NCBI GenBank assembly: GCA_963695075.1
Contig: CAVOFR010000007.1
Location: 868,001-932,000 of the forward strand
Direction: 5' to 3'
DNA: 64,000 nucleotides
DNA from: CAWCAL01 sp963695075
GTDB taxonomy: Bacteria > Actinomycetota > Acidimicrobiia > Acidimicrobiales > CAWCAL01
The position numbers and the translations under genes are program-made. Under the pieces are notes generated by a model. That model did no database searches. It saw only the letters and a program-made list of their open reading frames with translations, and had not been told where the DNA came from. Positions 32,923-42,427 of the stretch are shown piece after piece (position 1 is the stretch's first letter; each line of letters opens with the position of its first letter).

Positions 32923-33789
32923 ATGATCACCACCAATCACAGTGCTCGATTCGACCGCTCCGGCGGTAGCGGAGTGACCGGGAGGCGCCGGACACCGAGG
33001 CGCGCGATCGGCGTGCTCCTCGCCGGTCTACTCGTTCTGGCGGCCTGCACCCCGCCAGCGCCGACCCATCCTTGTGACACGCCGATCGAGTGTGGCCAGG
33101 GTCGGCAGTATTCCAGTGCAGGAAGTGGCGACAAGGTCCTGATCGTCGGCGACTCCATCCTCGGCCTCTACCCGACCCAACCGGCCAACACCGGGGCCAT
33201 CTTTGCGGCGGCTCGGGTAGCGCAGAACGGTCTCAATGTCCGGGCCTACACGTCGGTCGGCTCGATGTTCGAGCACTGGAGCAAGGGCCTCATACTCAAC
33301 AGCGGCACCAACCAGGCGGGTTCGATCACCGGGCAGAACGTCGCGAGTCTGAACGCAGGCCAGACACCACCGACCAAGCACGTGGTGCTGGCTCTCGGTA
33401 CGAACGACGCCACTCGGGTCACGCAGAACATCCGGACCGGTCAGCAGGTGACCGACCAGGTACTGGCGTCGATGAACCAGGCCTTGTTCACCTCCACCGG
33501 ATGTCTGATCATGGTGAAGCCAGCCGTCCACTACGGCTCGAGTATCAACCAGAACATCGTTCTGGTCCGCAACATCATCGATCTGGTCGCCACGTACAAG
33601 AACAACGAGCTGGGCCGTACCCGGGTCGTCGTAGCCGACTTCCAGAAGCTGTGGACCGACAACGGAAGCCCGGCGAACTGGTTCCAGGGCGCCACGAACC
33701 CCCATCTGACCAACGCGGGGTTCGGTCACTACCTCGACCTGATCGCCTGGTACACCGCTCTCGCCAAGAACGGCAGTCTCGGCTGTTGA
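32923..33789 (+). CDS. SGNH/GDSL-hydrolase-like lipoprotein
   Basis: A 288-residue exported protein. Arg-rich n-region, hydrophobic core and lipobox VLAAC. VLIVGDSILGLYP is block I with the candidate nucleophile Ser, LALGTND is block III with Asn, and FQGATNPHLTNAGFGHY carries the final His of block V. Family members are esterases or acetyl hydrolases, here acting outside the membrane. GAAGAGGG precedes the ATG. It is divergent from the two-component system and may be regulated by it. Confidence 0.78.
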   Translation: MITTNHSARFDRSGGSGVTGRRRTPRRAIGVLLAGLLVLAACTPPAPTHPCDTPIECGQGRQYSSAGSGDKVLIVGDSILGLYPTQPANTGAIFAAARVAQNGLNVRAYTSVGSMFEHWSKGLILNSGTNQAGSITGQNVASLNAGQTPPTKHVVLALGTNDATRVTQNIRTGQQVTDQVLASMNQALFTSTGCLIMVKPAVHYGSSINQNIVLVRNIIDLVATYKNNELGRTRVVVADFQKLWTDNGSPANWFQGATNPHLTNAGFGHYLDLIAWYTALAKNGSLGC

Positions 33790-33797
33790 ATCCCTAG

Positions 33798-33850
33798 CCG
33801 TAATCTGGTCCGTTGCCGTCGGCGACCGACGGTAGCGGACCAGATTACGG
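33798..33850. repeat. complete dispersed palindromic element R3
   Basis: CCGTAATCTGGTCCG (33798-33812) is the exact reverse complement of 33836-33850. Between them lies an inner hairpin CCGTCGG-CGA-CCGACGG (33816-33832). The halves R1 and R2 around thpR carry the same arm with A in place of T and the same inner GTCGG/CCGAC. Both R1 and R3 are preceded by GAATCCC. It separates the SGNH gene from the MacB-like operon. Confidence 0.9.
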
Positions 33851-33896
33851 GAGTCGGGGGGTGGGCTCGTCGGGCCGGCTGGTGGGAGAGTGTGGC

Positions 33897-34613
33897 ATGG
33901 CGCAGGCTCGGATCGAACTCCACCAGGTGACGAAGAGCTACGCGGTCGGTGACAGCGAGGTCACCGCGCTGGACGAAGTCGACCTCCGGGTGGGTGACGG
34001 TGCCTTCGTCGTCATTCTCGGTCCGTCCGGGTGCGGGAAGACCACGCTGTTGAACATGGTCGGCGCGCTCGACGTCCCCACCTCGGGGTCGGTGCGGATC
34101 GACGGTGCGGATCTCTCGTCCGCCTCTCGGAAGGAGCGGGCCGAGGTCCGGCGCAGCTCGGTGAGCTTCATCTTCCAGTCCTTCAACCTGTTCCCCGGCC
34201 TGACCGCGTTCGAGAACGTCCAGTTCGGTGCCGACGCGGCCCGCCGCGACGATGCCGGCGCGGCCTCGGCCGAGGCGTTGCGCCGGGTGGGGCTGGGCGA
34301 TCGGCTCCGACACTTCCCCCACCAGCTTTCCGGCGGCGAGCAACAGCGGGTCGCCATCGCCCGAGCCCTCGCGACCGGTAACCAGATCGTCCTGGCCGAC
34401 GAACCCACCGGGGAGCTCGACTTCCGGACCGGTGTACAGATCCTCGAGGTCCTCGAGGAGCAGGCCGCCGCCGGTATGACCGTGCTGGTCGTGACCCACA
34501 ACCGGGAGATCTCCCGGGTGGCCGACCGGGTGATCGAGCTCTCGAGCGGACGTATCGTGTCGGACGGCCCACCCGCCGAGGGCAAGGCCGCGATCTCGGA
34601 CCTGCAATGGTGA
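33897..34613 (+). CDS. MacB/LolD-type ABC transporter ATP-binding protein
   Basis: A 238-residue ATPase with Walker A GPSGCGKTT, FQSFNLFPGLTAFENV, signature LSGGEQQRVAIARAL, Walker B IVLADEPTGELD and VVTHNREIS. FNLFPGLTAFENV and the ELD variant of SLD are typical of the MacB/LolD class. The ATG at 33897 has GGGAGAG upstream. The large two-module FtsX permease gene starts inside its last codons (ATGG at 34607, stop 34611-34613), so they form one exporter. Confidence 0.89.
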   Translation: MAQARIELHQVTKSYAVGDSEVTALDEVDLRVGDGAFVVILGPSGCGKTTLLNMVGALDVPTSGSVRIDGADLSSASRKERAEVRRSSVSFIFQSFNLFPGLTAFENVQFGADAARRDDAGAASAEALRRVGLGDRLRHFPHQLSGGEQQRVAIARALATGNQIVLADEPTGELDFRTGVQILEVLEEQAAAGMTVLVVTHNREISRVADRVIELSSGRIVSDGPPAEGKAAISDLQW

Positions 34614-37075
34614 GTGCAGAGCCGGGCGAGCCGACTCGGGTGCGGGCGCTGTGGCTGCGCTGGTCGTGGCGCGACCTGCGCCAGCACTGGGTCGCGGTCG
34701 TCGCCATCGCCCTCGTCCTGGCCATCGGCACCGGGGTCTTCGCCGGGCTGGGGAGTACGGCGACCTGGCGGCGCGAATCCAACGACGCCAGCTTCGCCGC
34801 CGTCCACATGCACGATCTCCGTGCCTCCCTCAGCCCGGGGACGTTCGTCGAGGAGGGAGACCTCGCCGAAGTCGTCGCCGGGCTCGACTCGGTCGACCGG
34901 GTCGCGGGCGTGGTGGAACGTCTCGTGGTCGACAGTCAGGTCGACGCCACCACCGAAGCCGAGAAGGTCCTCGTCGCCGGCCGCATCATCGGCATGTCCT
35001 TCGAGAACGAGACTCCGGTGGACAGCGTCTGGATCAGCGACGGGACCAGCCCGGGGTCGAACGCGAGCTCGAGCGTGGTGCTCGAGGCCAAGTTCGCAGA
35101 CTTCTACGATCTGCCGCGCCGGGGTTCGGTGATCGTCGCCGGCGGGCAGGAGGTCACCTACGAAGGGCTCGGGATCGGCCCCGAGGACTTCTACGTGACC
35201 GGCCCCGAGGGCACGGTGTTCGCCGAAGGCGAGCTTGCGACACTCTACGTGCCGCTGGCCCACGCCCAGGACATCGCCGACCATCCGGGGCACGTCAACG
35301 ACGTGGTCCTGACCCTGGCCCCGGGCACCGAGCGGGACCTCGTCGAACGAGAGCTCGAGGCGGCCCTCGAAGATCTCGACGGTGTGACCGCCACGGTCAC
35401 GACCCGGGACGATGCCGAGGCGTACCGCATCCTCTACGAGGACATCGAGAACGACCAGCAGTTCTGGAACGCGCTGTCGGCGTTGGTCCTCTTCGCCGCG
35501 GCGCTGGCCGCCTCGAATCTGATAGGTAGGATCGTCGAGGCGCAGCGGCGCGAGATGGGAATCGGCATGGCCCTCGGGGTCGACCGCTGGCGGCTCGCCG
35601 TCCGCCCGCTGCTCGTCGGGGTCCAGGTCGCGGTCCTGGGTGCCCTCGCCGGGATCGGAGTCGGTCTGCTCGTTGGCTCCGCCATGGCCGATCTGCTCGA
35701 GGAGTTCCTCCCGCTGCCCGCGCACCTCACTCCGTTCCAGCTCGACGTGTACGCCCGGGCCGCCGCCTTGGGACTTGTCGTGCCGATCGTCGCCAGCGCG
35801 GTACCCGTGTGGCGGGCAATCCGGGTCGAGCCCATCGAGGCGATCCGCATGGGTCATCTCAGTGCCAGGTCGAACCGCCTCACCGACTGGTCGAACCGGA
35901 TCAGGCTGCCGGGTTCGAGTCTCACACTGATGCCGCTGCGCAACATCCTCCGCACGCCTCGTCGGACGATCCTGACCGCGGTCGGAGTCGGTGCCGCCAT
36001 CACCGCGCTCGTCGCGGTGCTCGGCATGCTGGACAGCTTCACCCACACCATCCACCAAGGCAGTGACGAGCTCACGCGGGGCGATCCCGACCGGGTGATG
36101 ATCCAGCTCGACACCTTCTACCCGTTGGAAGCGGACACCGTGTCGGCCATCGGCGAGTCACCGACCGTCGGCCATGTCGACACCGGTCTGCGGATCCCCG
36201 CGATCGCGCCGGCCGCCGATCCCGAGGACGACCTCGAGCTGTTGATCGAGCTCGTCGACATGGAGAGGTCGACCTGGGTCCCGTCGGTCAGTGGGGCGAG
36301 CTCGGACGAGGTCGGTCAGGGGCTCCTGCTGGCCCGGAAGGCCGCCGACGATCTCGGCGTCGGGCCGGGTGACACGGTCACGCTCCGCCATCCTCGGCGC
36401 GATCCCGAGGGTGGATTCAGCTTCGTCGAGTCCGAATTCACCGTCGTCGGAACCCACGGCAACCCGATCCGCAACTTCGCGTTCGGCGATTTGGGCCGAG
36501 CCGAGCAGTTCGGGCTGGCGGGGCTCACCAACGTCGTCCACGCCTATCCGGCCGCGGGCGTCTCCCCTTCGGACATCCAGTACGAGGTCTTCCAGGTGCA
36601 AGGCGTGACCTCGAGCCAGGCGGTGGGGCGGATCAGCGAGGCGTTCGACACAGCGCTGGAGCAGTTCGTCGGATTCCTGGTGATCGCGGCGTTCGCCGTG
36701 TTGATCCTCGCGCTGCTCATCGCCTTCAATGCGACGCGGATCACCGTCGACGAGCGACGCCGCGAACACGCGACGATGCAGGCGTTCGGACTGCCGGTCC
36801 GCTCGGTGATGGGCGTCGTGATCAAGGAGAGCGTCCTGATCGGCGTCGCCGCCACCGCGATCGGGGTCGGAGCCGGAGTGGTCTTCCTGGACTGGATGCT
36901 GCGGTCGCTGGCCGCCCGCACGCTGCCGGACATCGGTATCGACCTGTCCCTCTCCGCGACGACGGTGGCGGCTGCGCTCGTGGTCGGCGTCCTGGCCGTC
37001 TCCCTGGCCCCGTTGCTGCTCGTGCGCCGGGTCAGGCGCATGAATCTGCCCGACACCCTCCGCGTCATGGAGTAG
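34607..37075 (+). CDS. FtsX-like permease with two FtsX modules
   Basis: An 822-residue membrane protein. An N-terminal helix (WVAVVAIALVLAIGTGVFAG) precedes a first extracytoplasmic domain, the first FtsX module (LSALVLFAAALAASNLIG to VPIVASAVPVWRAIRVEP), then a second helix-domain-module set (ILTAVGVGAAITALVAVLGM and VIAAFAVLILALLIAF to APLLLVRRVRRMN). This duplicated topology with about eight to ten helices is found in lipid or cell-envelope exporters of Gram-positive bacteria. It pairs with the ATPase just upstream. The substrate is unknown. Confidence 0.87.
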   Translation: MVSAEPGEPTRVRALWLRWSWRDLRQHWVAVVAIALVLAIGTGVFAGLGSTATWRRESNDASFAAVHMHDLRASLSPGTFVEEGDLAEVVAGLDSVDRVAGVVERLVVDSQVDATTEAEKVLVAGRIIGMSFENETPVDSVWISDGTSPGSNASSSVVLEAKFADFYDLPRRGSVIVAGGQEVTYEGLGIGPEDFYVTGPEGTVFAEGELATLYVPLAHAQDIADHPGHVNDVVLTLAPGTERDLVERELEAALEDLDGVTATVTTRDDAEAYRILYEDIENDQQFWNALSALVLFAAALAASNLIGRIVEAQRREMGIGMALGVDRWRLAVRPLLVGVQVAVLGALAGIGVGLLVGSAMADLLEEFLPLPAHLTPFQLDVYARAAALGLVVPIVASAVPVWRAIRVEPIEAIRMGHLSARSNRLTDWSNRIRLPGSSLTLMPLRNILRTPRRTILTAVGVGAAITALVAVLGMLDSFTHTIHQGSDELTRGDPDRVMIQLDTFYPLEADTVSAIGESPTVGHVDTGLRIPAIAPAADPEDDLELLIELVDMERSTWVPSVSGASSDEVGQGLLLARKAADDLGVGPGDTVTLRHPRRDPEGGFSFVESEFTVVGTHGNPIRNFAFGDLGRAEQFGLAGLTNVVHAYPAAGVSPSDIQYEVFQVQGVTSSQAVGRISEAFDTALEQFVGFLVIAAFAVLILALLIAFNATRITVDERRREHATMQAFGLPVRSVMGVVIKESVLIGVAATAIGVGAGVVFLDWMLRSLAARTLPDIGIDLSLSATTVAAALVVGVLAVSLAPLLLVRRVRRMNLPDTLRVME

Positions 37076-37105
37076 CGGCCGGCCGGATCCGGGTGCCGGC
37101 GGTGA

Positions 37106-37726
37106 TCAGCGCAGGGACTCGACCCCGTCACCCGAGAGCGAGTCGGCCACGCGGCGGCCGGCCATGGCCATGAGCAGGTCGATGGCCGGCCCCCCGGCCT
37201 CGGGTCCGTCGCCGTGGGACCAGTCGATGTCGGTCGCCTCGAGGCGGAGGCCGGCGAAGCGGTCGGGATCGAGCATCGTCTTGGCGGCCTTGTGTGTGGT
37301 CACGAAGACGAGCACCGCCTCGAGGGCGGCTTCGTCGACCGTCAGCGGAACGTCGACCGGGATGGCCATGTCCTGGCCGTGGATCACCACGTCGGTGAGC
37401 ACCATCTCGGGATCGAACATGGGTAGCGGCGGCCGCGCCTCCGCTTTGTCCCGCAGTACCGCGGCGAGCTCGGGGACGGGCCGCTCGGCGAGCTTGCGGG
37501 CGCCGCGGTCGGAGGCCTTGTCGAAGTCGAATCCGGCCCGGATGCTCGACACCAGGAACCCGAGGAGCTTGAATTCGCAGAACCCGGCCAGGTGGGCGGC
37601 GACATGGTGCACCGTCCAGTCCTCACAGAGCGAAGGTGACGCGACCTGGTCGGCGGTCAATCCGTCGAGAAAGTCGGCGGTCCTCCGGCGTTGGGTCGCG
37701 ACCTGCATCCAGCCTTCGTCACTCAT
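37106..37726 (-). CDS. maleylpyruvate isomerase/DinB-fold protein
   Basis: A 206-residue protein with the mycothiol-dependent maleylpyruvate isomerase N-terminal helical pattern: RRTADFLDGLTADQVASPS, CEDWTVHHVAAHLAGF (His residues of the metal site) and LTDVVIHGQDMAIP. Many actinobacterial paralogues (TIGR03083-like) exist with unknown substrates, some mycothiol-linked. GGAGGT lies 7 nt before the ATG at 37726. It converges on the FtsX exporter gene. Confidence 0.83.
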   Translation of the reverse strand: MSDEGWMQVATQRRRTADFLDGLTADQVASPSLCEDWTVHHVAAHLAGFCEFKLLGFLVSSIRAGFDFDKASDRGARKLAERPVPELAAVLRDKAEARPPLPMFDPEMVLTDVVIHGQDMAIPVDVPLTVDEAALEAVLVFVTTHKAAKTMLDPDRFAGLRLEATDIDWSHGDGPEAGGPAIDLLMAMAGRRVADSLSGDGVESLR

Positions 37727-37822
37727 CGCCGACCTCCGCTCGTGTCCTGGCTTCAGTGTATGTTCGGCTCGATCGCGAGCGACGAGTGGTAAACCCCGGG
37801 GTCGCCGGACCGATGGGATGGC

Positions 37823-38509
37823 ATGCCGGATGTCTCGATCGCCGAGCGCCACGCTCGGATCGTGCTCGCCGTGGTCTCGCTGGTGTTCGCCGTCGCGTCA
37901 TTCGCGGGCGCACTCCTCCTCCCGGTGAGCGCGATCCAGCGACCGGCCCTGATCGTGGGTCTCGCCGTGCTCGCCGCCTATGGCGCCGGGCGGCTCGCCC
38001 GCTACGTGTTGAACGCGTCCTTCACGGACCTTCTGCGTCGGACGACGCTGCGGGTGCGCACCACACACCGGGCCCTGAGCTCCAACGCGCGGAATCGGCA
38101 ACTGCAACTGACGGGGCTGGGATTCTCCTTCTCGACGCCGATGGTGTTCGTTGACGGTGCCGGTCGGGTCTGCATCCCGCCGTTCTCGATCGCGTCGTTC
38201 CCGGACGGATCGACGGTGGCAATGGTGGCCGGGAGATTCACCTATCTCCTGAGCGCGCTGTCGGACGGTCGTCTGCTGAAGACGACGAAGGCGGACCCGA
38301 AGCAGTTTCCCCGGCACGACGCCGTCGAGTTGAACGGCGTGCCCTCGCGGCAGCCCGAGGCAGCGCTCCTCGACGCACACTGGGCCAAGCTGGCAGAGCT
38401 GGCCGCCTCCGGCGTGTACCCGGACACGTCGGTCGACCCGGTCCACCTGGTGGAGCTCGACGAGTACTACGAGCATCTCGCCCTCGGCGGCGACGTCGTC
38501 CCGGCCTGA
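37823..38509 (+). CDS. membrane protein of unknown function
   Basis: A 228-residue protein with two N-terminal helices (IVLAVVSLVFAVASFAGALL and RPALIVGLAVLAAYGAGRLA) and a hydrophilic C-terminal domain of about 160 residues containing FSFSTPMVFVDGAGRV and RFTYLLSALSDGRLLKTT. No family was recognised. The ATG at 37823 has no strong Shine-Dalgarno. It is divergent from the DinB-fold gene with 96 bp between starts and ends inside the hairpin at 38505. Confidence 0.6.
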   Translation: MPDVSIAERHARIVLAVVSLVFAVASFAGALLLPVSAIQRPALIVGLAVLAAYGAGRLARYVLNASFTDLLRRTTLRVRTTHRALSSNARNRQLQLTGLGFSFSTPMVFVDGAGRVCIPPFSIASFPDGSTVAMVAGRFTYLLSALSDGRLLKTTKADPKQFPRHDAVELNGVPSRQPEAALLDAHWAKLAELAASGVYPDTSVDPVHLVELDEYYEHLALGGDVVPA

Positions 38510-38540
38510 CCCTTCCGTTCGGGGAACGGGCGTGGTCAGG
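38505..38540 (+). terminator. composite hairpin at the end of the membrane-protein gene
   Basis: CCTGACC (38505-38511) pairs with GGTCAGG (38534-38540), and inside it CCGTTC-GGG-GAACGG forms a second stem (38515-38529). The TGA stop lies in the outer arm. There is no clear T-tract. Confidence 0.55.
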
Positions 38541-38657
38541 GTCGCGTACGCGGGGAGGGGGGACCTTGGCCCCTGTGCTCGTCGCTCGGGCCCGCTCATA
38601 CTCAAGGGGAGGCGAGTTGGTCGCGTCCGAGACGAGCGAAGAGGAGCTGAACGAGCC

Positions 38658-39212
38658 ATGACCATCGAGGTGAGGTGCTCGCCGACGGCTCTCGATGTGC
38701 ACATCGGTGGAGCCGATCGGTTGTGGGGCCTGCGAAGCCGTATCGAGATCCCGATGGGGCGCGTCATCGACCCACGGGTGGTCAGGCTGGACGAGGCGAG
38801 GGCGGATCTGTGGCTCCGTACCGGCGGCCTGGGGATCCCGGGCTGGGCGCTGGTCGGTCACTTCCGGGGTCGGCGGGCCGAGAAGCAGTGGTGGCGGGTG
38901 TACCGAGCGCCCACCGTGGTGCTCGTCGACCTGGCCCCCGAGAGCCAGTTCGACCGAGTGGTCCTCCAGGTGGATGATCCGGCCGGTCTCGTCGACGACA
39001 TTCTGGCGGCCATGGGGCGCGATACCCCGACCGTCGAGCCTGCCGCCGGGGGTCAGGAGAGAGCCGATCCGGCGCATGCTCCCGGTCACCGCCATCGGGG
39101 TCCGCCGCCTCCGGTGGCCGACCCGGTCGAGAGCGGTGCCAAACCACAGCGGGATCAGCCGTGGATCCGGCGGAGCCACTCGGACAGCCAGCAGCGCCGG
39201 TTCCGCCGCTGA
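38658..39212 (+). CDS. small protein, PH-like fold suspected, unknown function
   Basis: A 184-residue protein. The first 120 residues alternate short strands (TIEVRCSPTALDVHIGG, RSRIEIPMGRVIDPRVV, ALVGHFRG, WWRVYRAPTVVLVDLA) and end in a helix (DDPAGLVDDILAAM), as in bacterial PH-like domains; this is a structural guess. The last 60 residues are Pro/Gly/Arg-rich and probably disordered. GAGGAG lies 11 nt before the ATG at 38658. The preceding gap 38541-38657 shows no other feature. Confidence 0.55.
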   Translation: MTIEVRCSPTALDVHIGGADRLWGLRSRIEIPMGRVIDPRVVRLDEARADLWLRTGGLGIPGWALVGHFRGRRAEKQWWRVYRAPTVVLVDLAPESQFDRVVLQVDDPAGLVDDILAAMGRDTPTVEPAAGGQERADPAHAPGHRHRGPPPPVADPVESGAKPQRDQPWIRRSHSDSQQRRFRR

Positions 39213-39262
39213 CGCGAAGGTCCCCGCCACTCGGGTACACCCGAGCCCCGGCCGTTCTCTCG

Positions 39263-42200
39263 TCAGGCCGAGATGGTCCGCCTGAGCCGATCGTCCATCC
39301 AGGCTCGCGCCGCCGTGGCTGTCAACGGACGGGCGATCTCGAATCCCTGCACGAACGTGCATCCCAGCTGGGACAGGAGTGAGATCTGGTCCGGGGTCTC
39401 GACGCCGACGCCGACGACCTCGATGTCGAGGGTCGTGGCGAACTGGGTGAAGAACTCCAGCATGTGGGCTTGGTCGTTCTCGGGTGCGATCCCGGCCACG
39501 AATCGCCGGTCGATCTTCACGAGGTCGATGGGCAGCAGCCGCAGCGACGACAGGGCCGAGTATCCGCTTCCGAAGTCGTCCAACGCGATGCGGACCCCCA
39601 TGGCCCTGACCGCCTCGAGCCGAGGTGCGACCGCGCGGAGATGGTCCAGGATCTGACGCTCGGTCAGCTCGATGACGACGCGATCGGCCCGAGCGCCGGT
39701 GCGTTCGAGCGCCTCGGCCAGATCGCCGGCCACGTCACCGTCGAGCAGGTGCCGGCCGCTCACGTTGATGCTGATCGCCGCGTCGACGTCAGCCCAGGCC
39801 GCGAGGGTGGTGCAGGCCCGTTCGATGGCCCAACGGCCCATCTCGATGACCATGTGTGACTCCTCGATGATCGGAAGGAACTGGTCGGGTCCCAGCATCC
39901 CCCGGTCGGGATGGTGCCATCGGGCCAACGCCTCGAACATGACGAGCTGACCCGTCTCGGCGTCGACGATCGGCTGGTAGTGGAAGTCGAGCTGGCCCTC
40001 GTCGATCGCCGTCCGCACCGAAAGCTCGATCGACTTGCGTTCCTCGAGCCACTGCGACAGCTCGGTGTCGAACAGCTGGATCCGTTCCGTGCGGCTGGCC
40101 TTGGCCTGGTAGGCGGCGGTATCGGCGTTGCGGATGAGGTCGTCCGGTTCGCCGATCCCGCACGGTGAGTAGCTGATTCCGATGCTGCCTTCCATCGTGA
40201 TGACATTGCCGCCGTCGAGGTCGATGGGAACGGTGAGCTGCTCCTCGAGACGGCGCCCGATCTCCACTGCGGCGGCGGGGTTGTCGAGACCGGTGGCGAC
40301 GACCAGGAACTCGTCGCCACCGAGTCGGGCGATGATCTCGCTCGACCGCAACGTGGACTGGAGTCGGCCGGCCAGGGTCTGGAGCACCCAGTCGCCGGCG
40401 CGGTGGCCGAACGTGTCGTTGACCGCCTTGAACCGGTCGAGATCCACGAACAGCACGGCGACGTCCAGCGCACTCCGGCGGGCGTGGGAGAGTGCCCGTC
40501 CCAGGGTCTGGAGCGCATAGGCCCGGTTCGGCAGACCGGTGAGGCTGTCGTGGTGCGCCTGATGGGCCAGCTCGTTCTCCAACCGCTTGCGCCCGCTGAT
40601 GTCGCGCAGGATGACCGTGGTCCGTTCGTCGGTGGAGTCGGGATTGGTGCTGGCCGACACCATCACCGGTATCGCCAGACCCGCACTCGTCTCGACCGTC
40701 CCCTCGGTCCGCTGTAGCTCATGGACCTCGGGATCGTCCAGGTCGTCCACCTCGAGCCAGGTACCCATGAGCGGCCGACCGAGGAGGTCCTCGGCGTCGA
40801 CGCCGACCAGCGAGGCGGCCGAGTCGTTCACCCGTTCGATGATCCCACCCTGGCCGAGGATGAAGATGGCATCGGGGGCAGTGTCGATCACGGAGTTGGC
40901 CCGCCCCTCGCTCTCGCGGAGCCGCGCATTGGTACTGGACAGGTTGTCCACCGACTTCCGCATCGACCGACCCAGAGGACCCGGCAGGGTTTCCGCCAGG
41001 ACCGGTCGATCGAGATCGTTCTCGGCCAGTGCGGCGGCCTGGGCGTCGACGATGGTCAGATGACGCATGACGCGGTCGAACGACTCGGCGACGACTGCGA
41101 CCTCGCGGGGTCCACGAGGGCCGAGCGGCTCCAGGTGGACCTCGCCCGAACCCATACGCCGGGCCCGATCCTCGAGCCGCGACAGGGGCGAACCGACCGA
41201 GCGGACGGTGAGTAGGACGAGGATCAGTGTGGCGAGTGTGATCATCGCGATGATGAGAAACGACTGGAGGATCCCCTCCTGCGCGTCGGCCCGGGCCTCG
41301 GCGGTGGCCGCCGTGACCTCCTCGGCCACCGGATCGATCAGGACCTGGAGCGATTCGAACCGATCGACCATCGGTCCGGCCAGAGAGGACAGCCCACCCC
41401 AAGAGCTGAAATCCACCTCTCCTTCGTTGTCGATAACCAGGCCGGTTCCGACGAGGACGGATCCACGATTGGCCTGGTACGCCTCGCTCGCAGGGAGGGC
41501 CAGGGCGGCTTCGAGCGCCTCGAGGGACTCGGGGGGCAGCGATCGCCGGAGTCGCTCGATGGCAGCGTCCTGGGTGAGCAGGGAGTCGGCCACCTGTAGA
41601 TTGCGGTCGGCGAGTGCGTCCTCGAACGAGTTGACGTAGTCGAGCAGTAGGGCCGGTTCGTCGAGCGCGGCGTTCAACAGATCGATGTAGGCGGCGAACG
41701 CCTGGATCGATCTCAGGGCTGCGGCCAGCTCGGATTGACCCGCTGCAGTCGCCGCGGCCCGGTCGAGAAGATCGTCGAACCAGTCGTCGAGAGCGGAGAT
41801 CATCTCGCCGTAGCCGTCCCGCAGAGCTGCGGCGGTGATCCGGACCTCGTCACTCGAGGCGCGGTACTCGTCCAAGCCCTCGACGAGGGCGATGAATCGC
41901 TGCCCGTTCTCGTTGGTGCCGGGGTCGACGCCCACCAACGCCTCGTCGACCTTGTTTCGGAGGATTCCGTCCTCCCGGTCCAGGTCCATTCCGGCGACCG
42001 TGTTCAGCTGTTCGGTCGGGATGCCGGCCTCTTTGATGCGGGCCAGCGTCTGGGCCAGCGATCCCTCACTGGTCAGAGCGTGGCGGAGGATGCCCAACGT
42101 GACGAGCTCGTCGATGTCGGACTCGAGCCTGTAGGACACGTCGAGGAGCTCACGGGTCTCGGTGGCCGACCCGTAGGCGAGCCACCCCAGACCGAGCAGG

Positions 42201-42346
42201 GGCAGAAGAGCGATCGCGACGATGCGCGTCCGAAGACTCGTACGTCTCTGCGCGGCGGGGGTCCGCTGCGTCTGTCCGACGAAGTCCACGTCTATTCTTC
42301 GGCGCGAAGCCCGCTCGAGTACACCCATTCGGGTCGTGCGATCCAC
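39263..42346 (-). CDS. membrane GGDEF-EAL cyclic-di-GMP protein with PAS domain
   Basis: A 1027-residue protein: TM helix (about 42-58), extracytoplasmic helical sensor domain to about 360, second TM helix (about 365-385), HAMP linker, PAS domain (about 490-610), GGDEF domain with intact RLGGDEF near 675, and EAL domain (about 790-1027). The EAL part keeps FEALARWHHP, the Asn of SINVSGRHL, ELTE, DDFGSGYS, KIDRRF and the Gln of FVQGF. However the conserved Glu of the usual AEGVET motif is Val980 (VVGVGVET), so phosphodiesterase activity may be weak or lost while cyclase activity seems possible. The start (GTG 42346 or ATG 42328) is uncertain. Confidence 0.85.
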   Translation of the reverse strand: MDRTTRMGVLERASRRRIDVDFVGQTQRTPAAQRRTSLRTRIVAIALLPLLGLGWLAYGSATETRELLDVSYRLESDIDELVTLGILRHALTSEGSLAQTLARIKEAGIPTEQLNTVAGMDLDREDGILRNKVDEALVGVDPGTNENGQRFIALVEGLDEYRASSDEVRITAAALRDGYGEMISALDDWFDDLLDRAAATAAGQSELAAALRSIQAFAAYIDLLNAALDEPALLLDYVNSFEDALADRNLQVADSLLTQDAAIERLRRSLPPESLEALEAALALPASEAYQANRGSVLVGTGLVIDNEGEVDFSSWGGLSSLAGPMVDRFESLQVLIDPVAEEVTAATAEARADAQEGILQSFLIIAMITLATLILVLLTVRSVGSPLSRLEDRARRMGSGEVHLEPLGPRGPREVAVVAESFDRVMRHLTIVDAQAAALAENDLDRPVLAETLPGPLGRSMRKSVDNLSSTNARLRESEGRANSVIDTAPDAIFILGQGGIIERVNDSAASLVGVDAEDLLGRPLMGTWLEVDDLDDPEVHELQRTEGTVETSAGLAIPVMVSASTNPDSTDERTTVILRDISGRKRLENELAHQAHHDSLTGLPNRAYALQTLGRALSHARRSALDVAVLFVDLDRFKAVNDTFGHRAGDWVLQTLAGRLQSTLRSSEIIARLGGDEFLVVATGLDNPAAAVEIGRRLEEQLTVPIDLDGGNVITMEGSIGISYSPCGIGEPDDLIRNADTAAYQAKASRTERIQLFDTELSQWLEERKSIELSVRTAIDEGQLDFHYQPIVDAETGQLVMFEALARWHHPDRGMLGPDQFLPIIEESHMVIEMGRWAIERACTTLAAWADVDAAISINVSGRHLLDGDVAGDLAEALERTGARADRVVIELTERQILDHLRAVAPRLEAVRAMGVRIALDDFGSGYSALSSLRLLPIDLVKIDRRFVAGIAPENDQAHMLEFFTQFATTLDIEVVGVGVETPDQISLLSQLGCTFVQGFEIARPLTATAARAWMDDRLRRTISA

Positions 42347-42427
42347 CGATTCGGGCCGAATGACCTATCAGGTTCGCCCGAGAAGGGGCCGGATGGCGTC
42401 TGACGACGAGCCGATCCGCCGAACGCC

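Noticed and set aside
33938..36058. 706-codon minus-strand frame
   Set aside because: Antisense to the MacB-like ATPase and permease; composition typical of a shadow.
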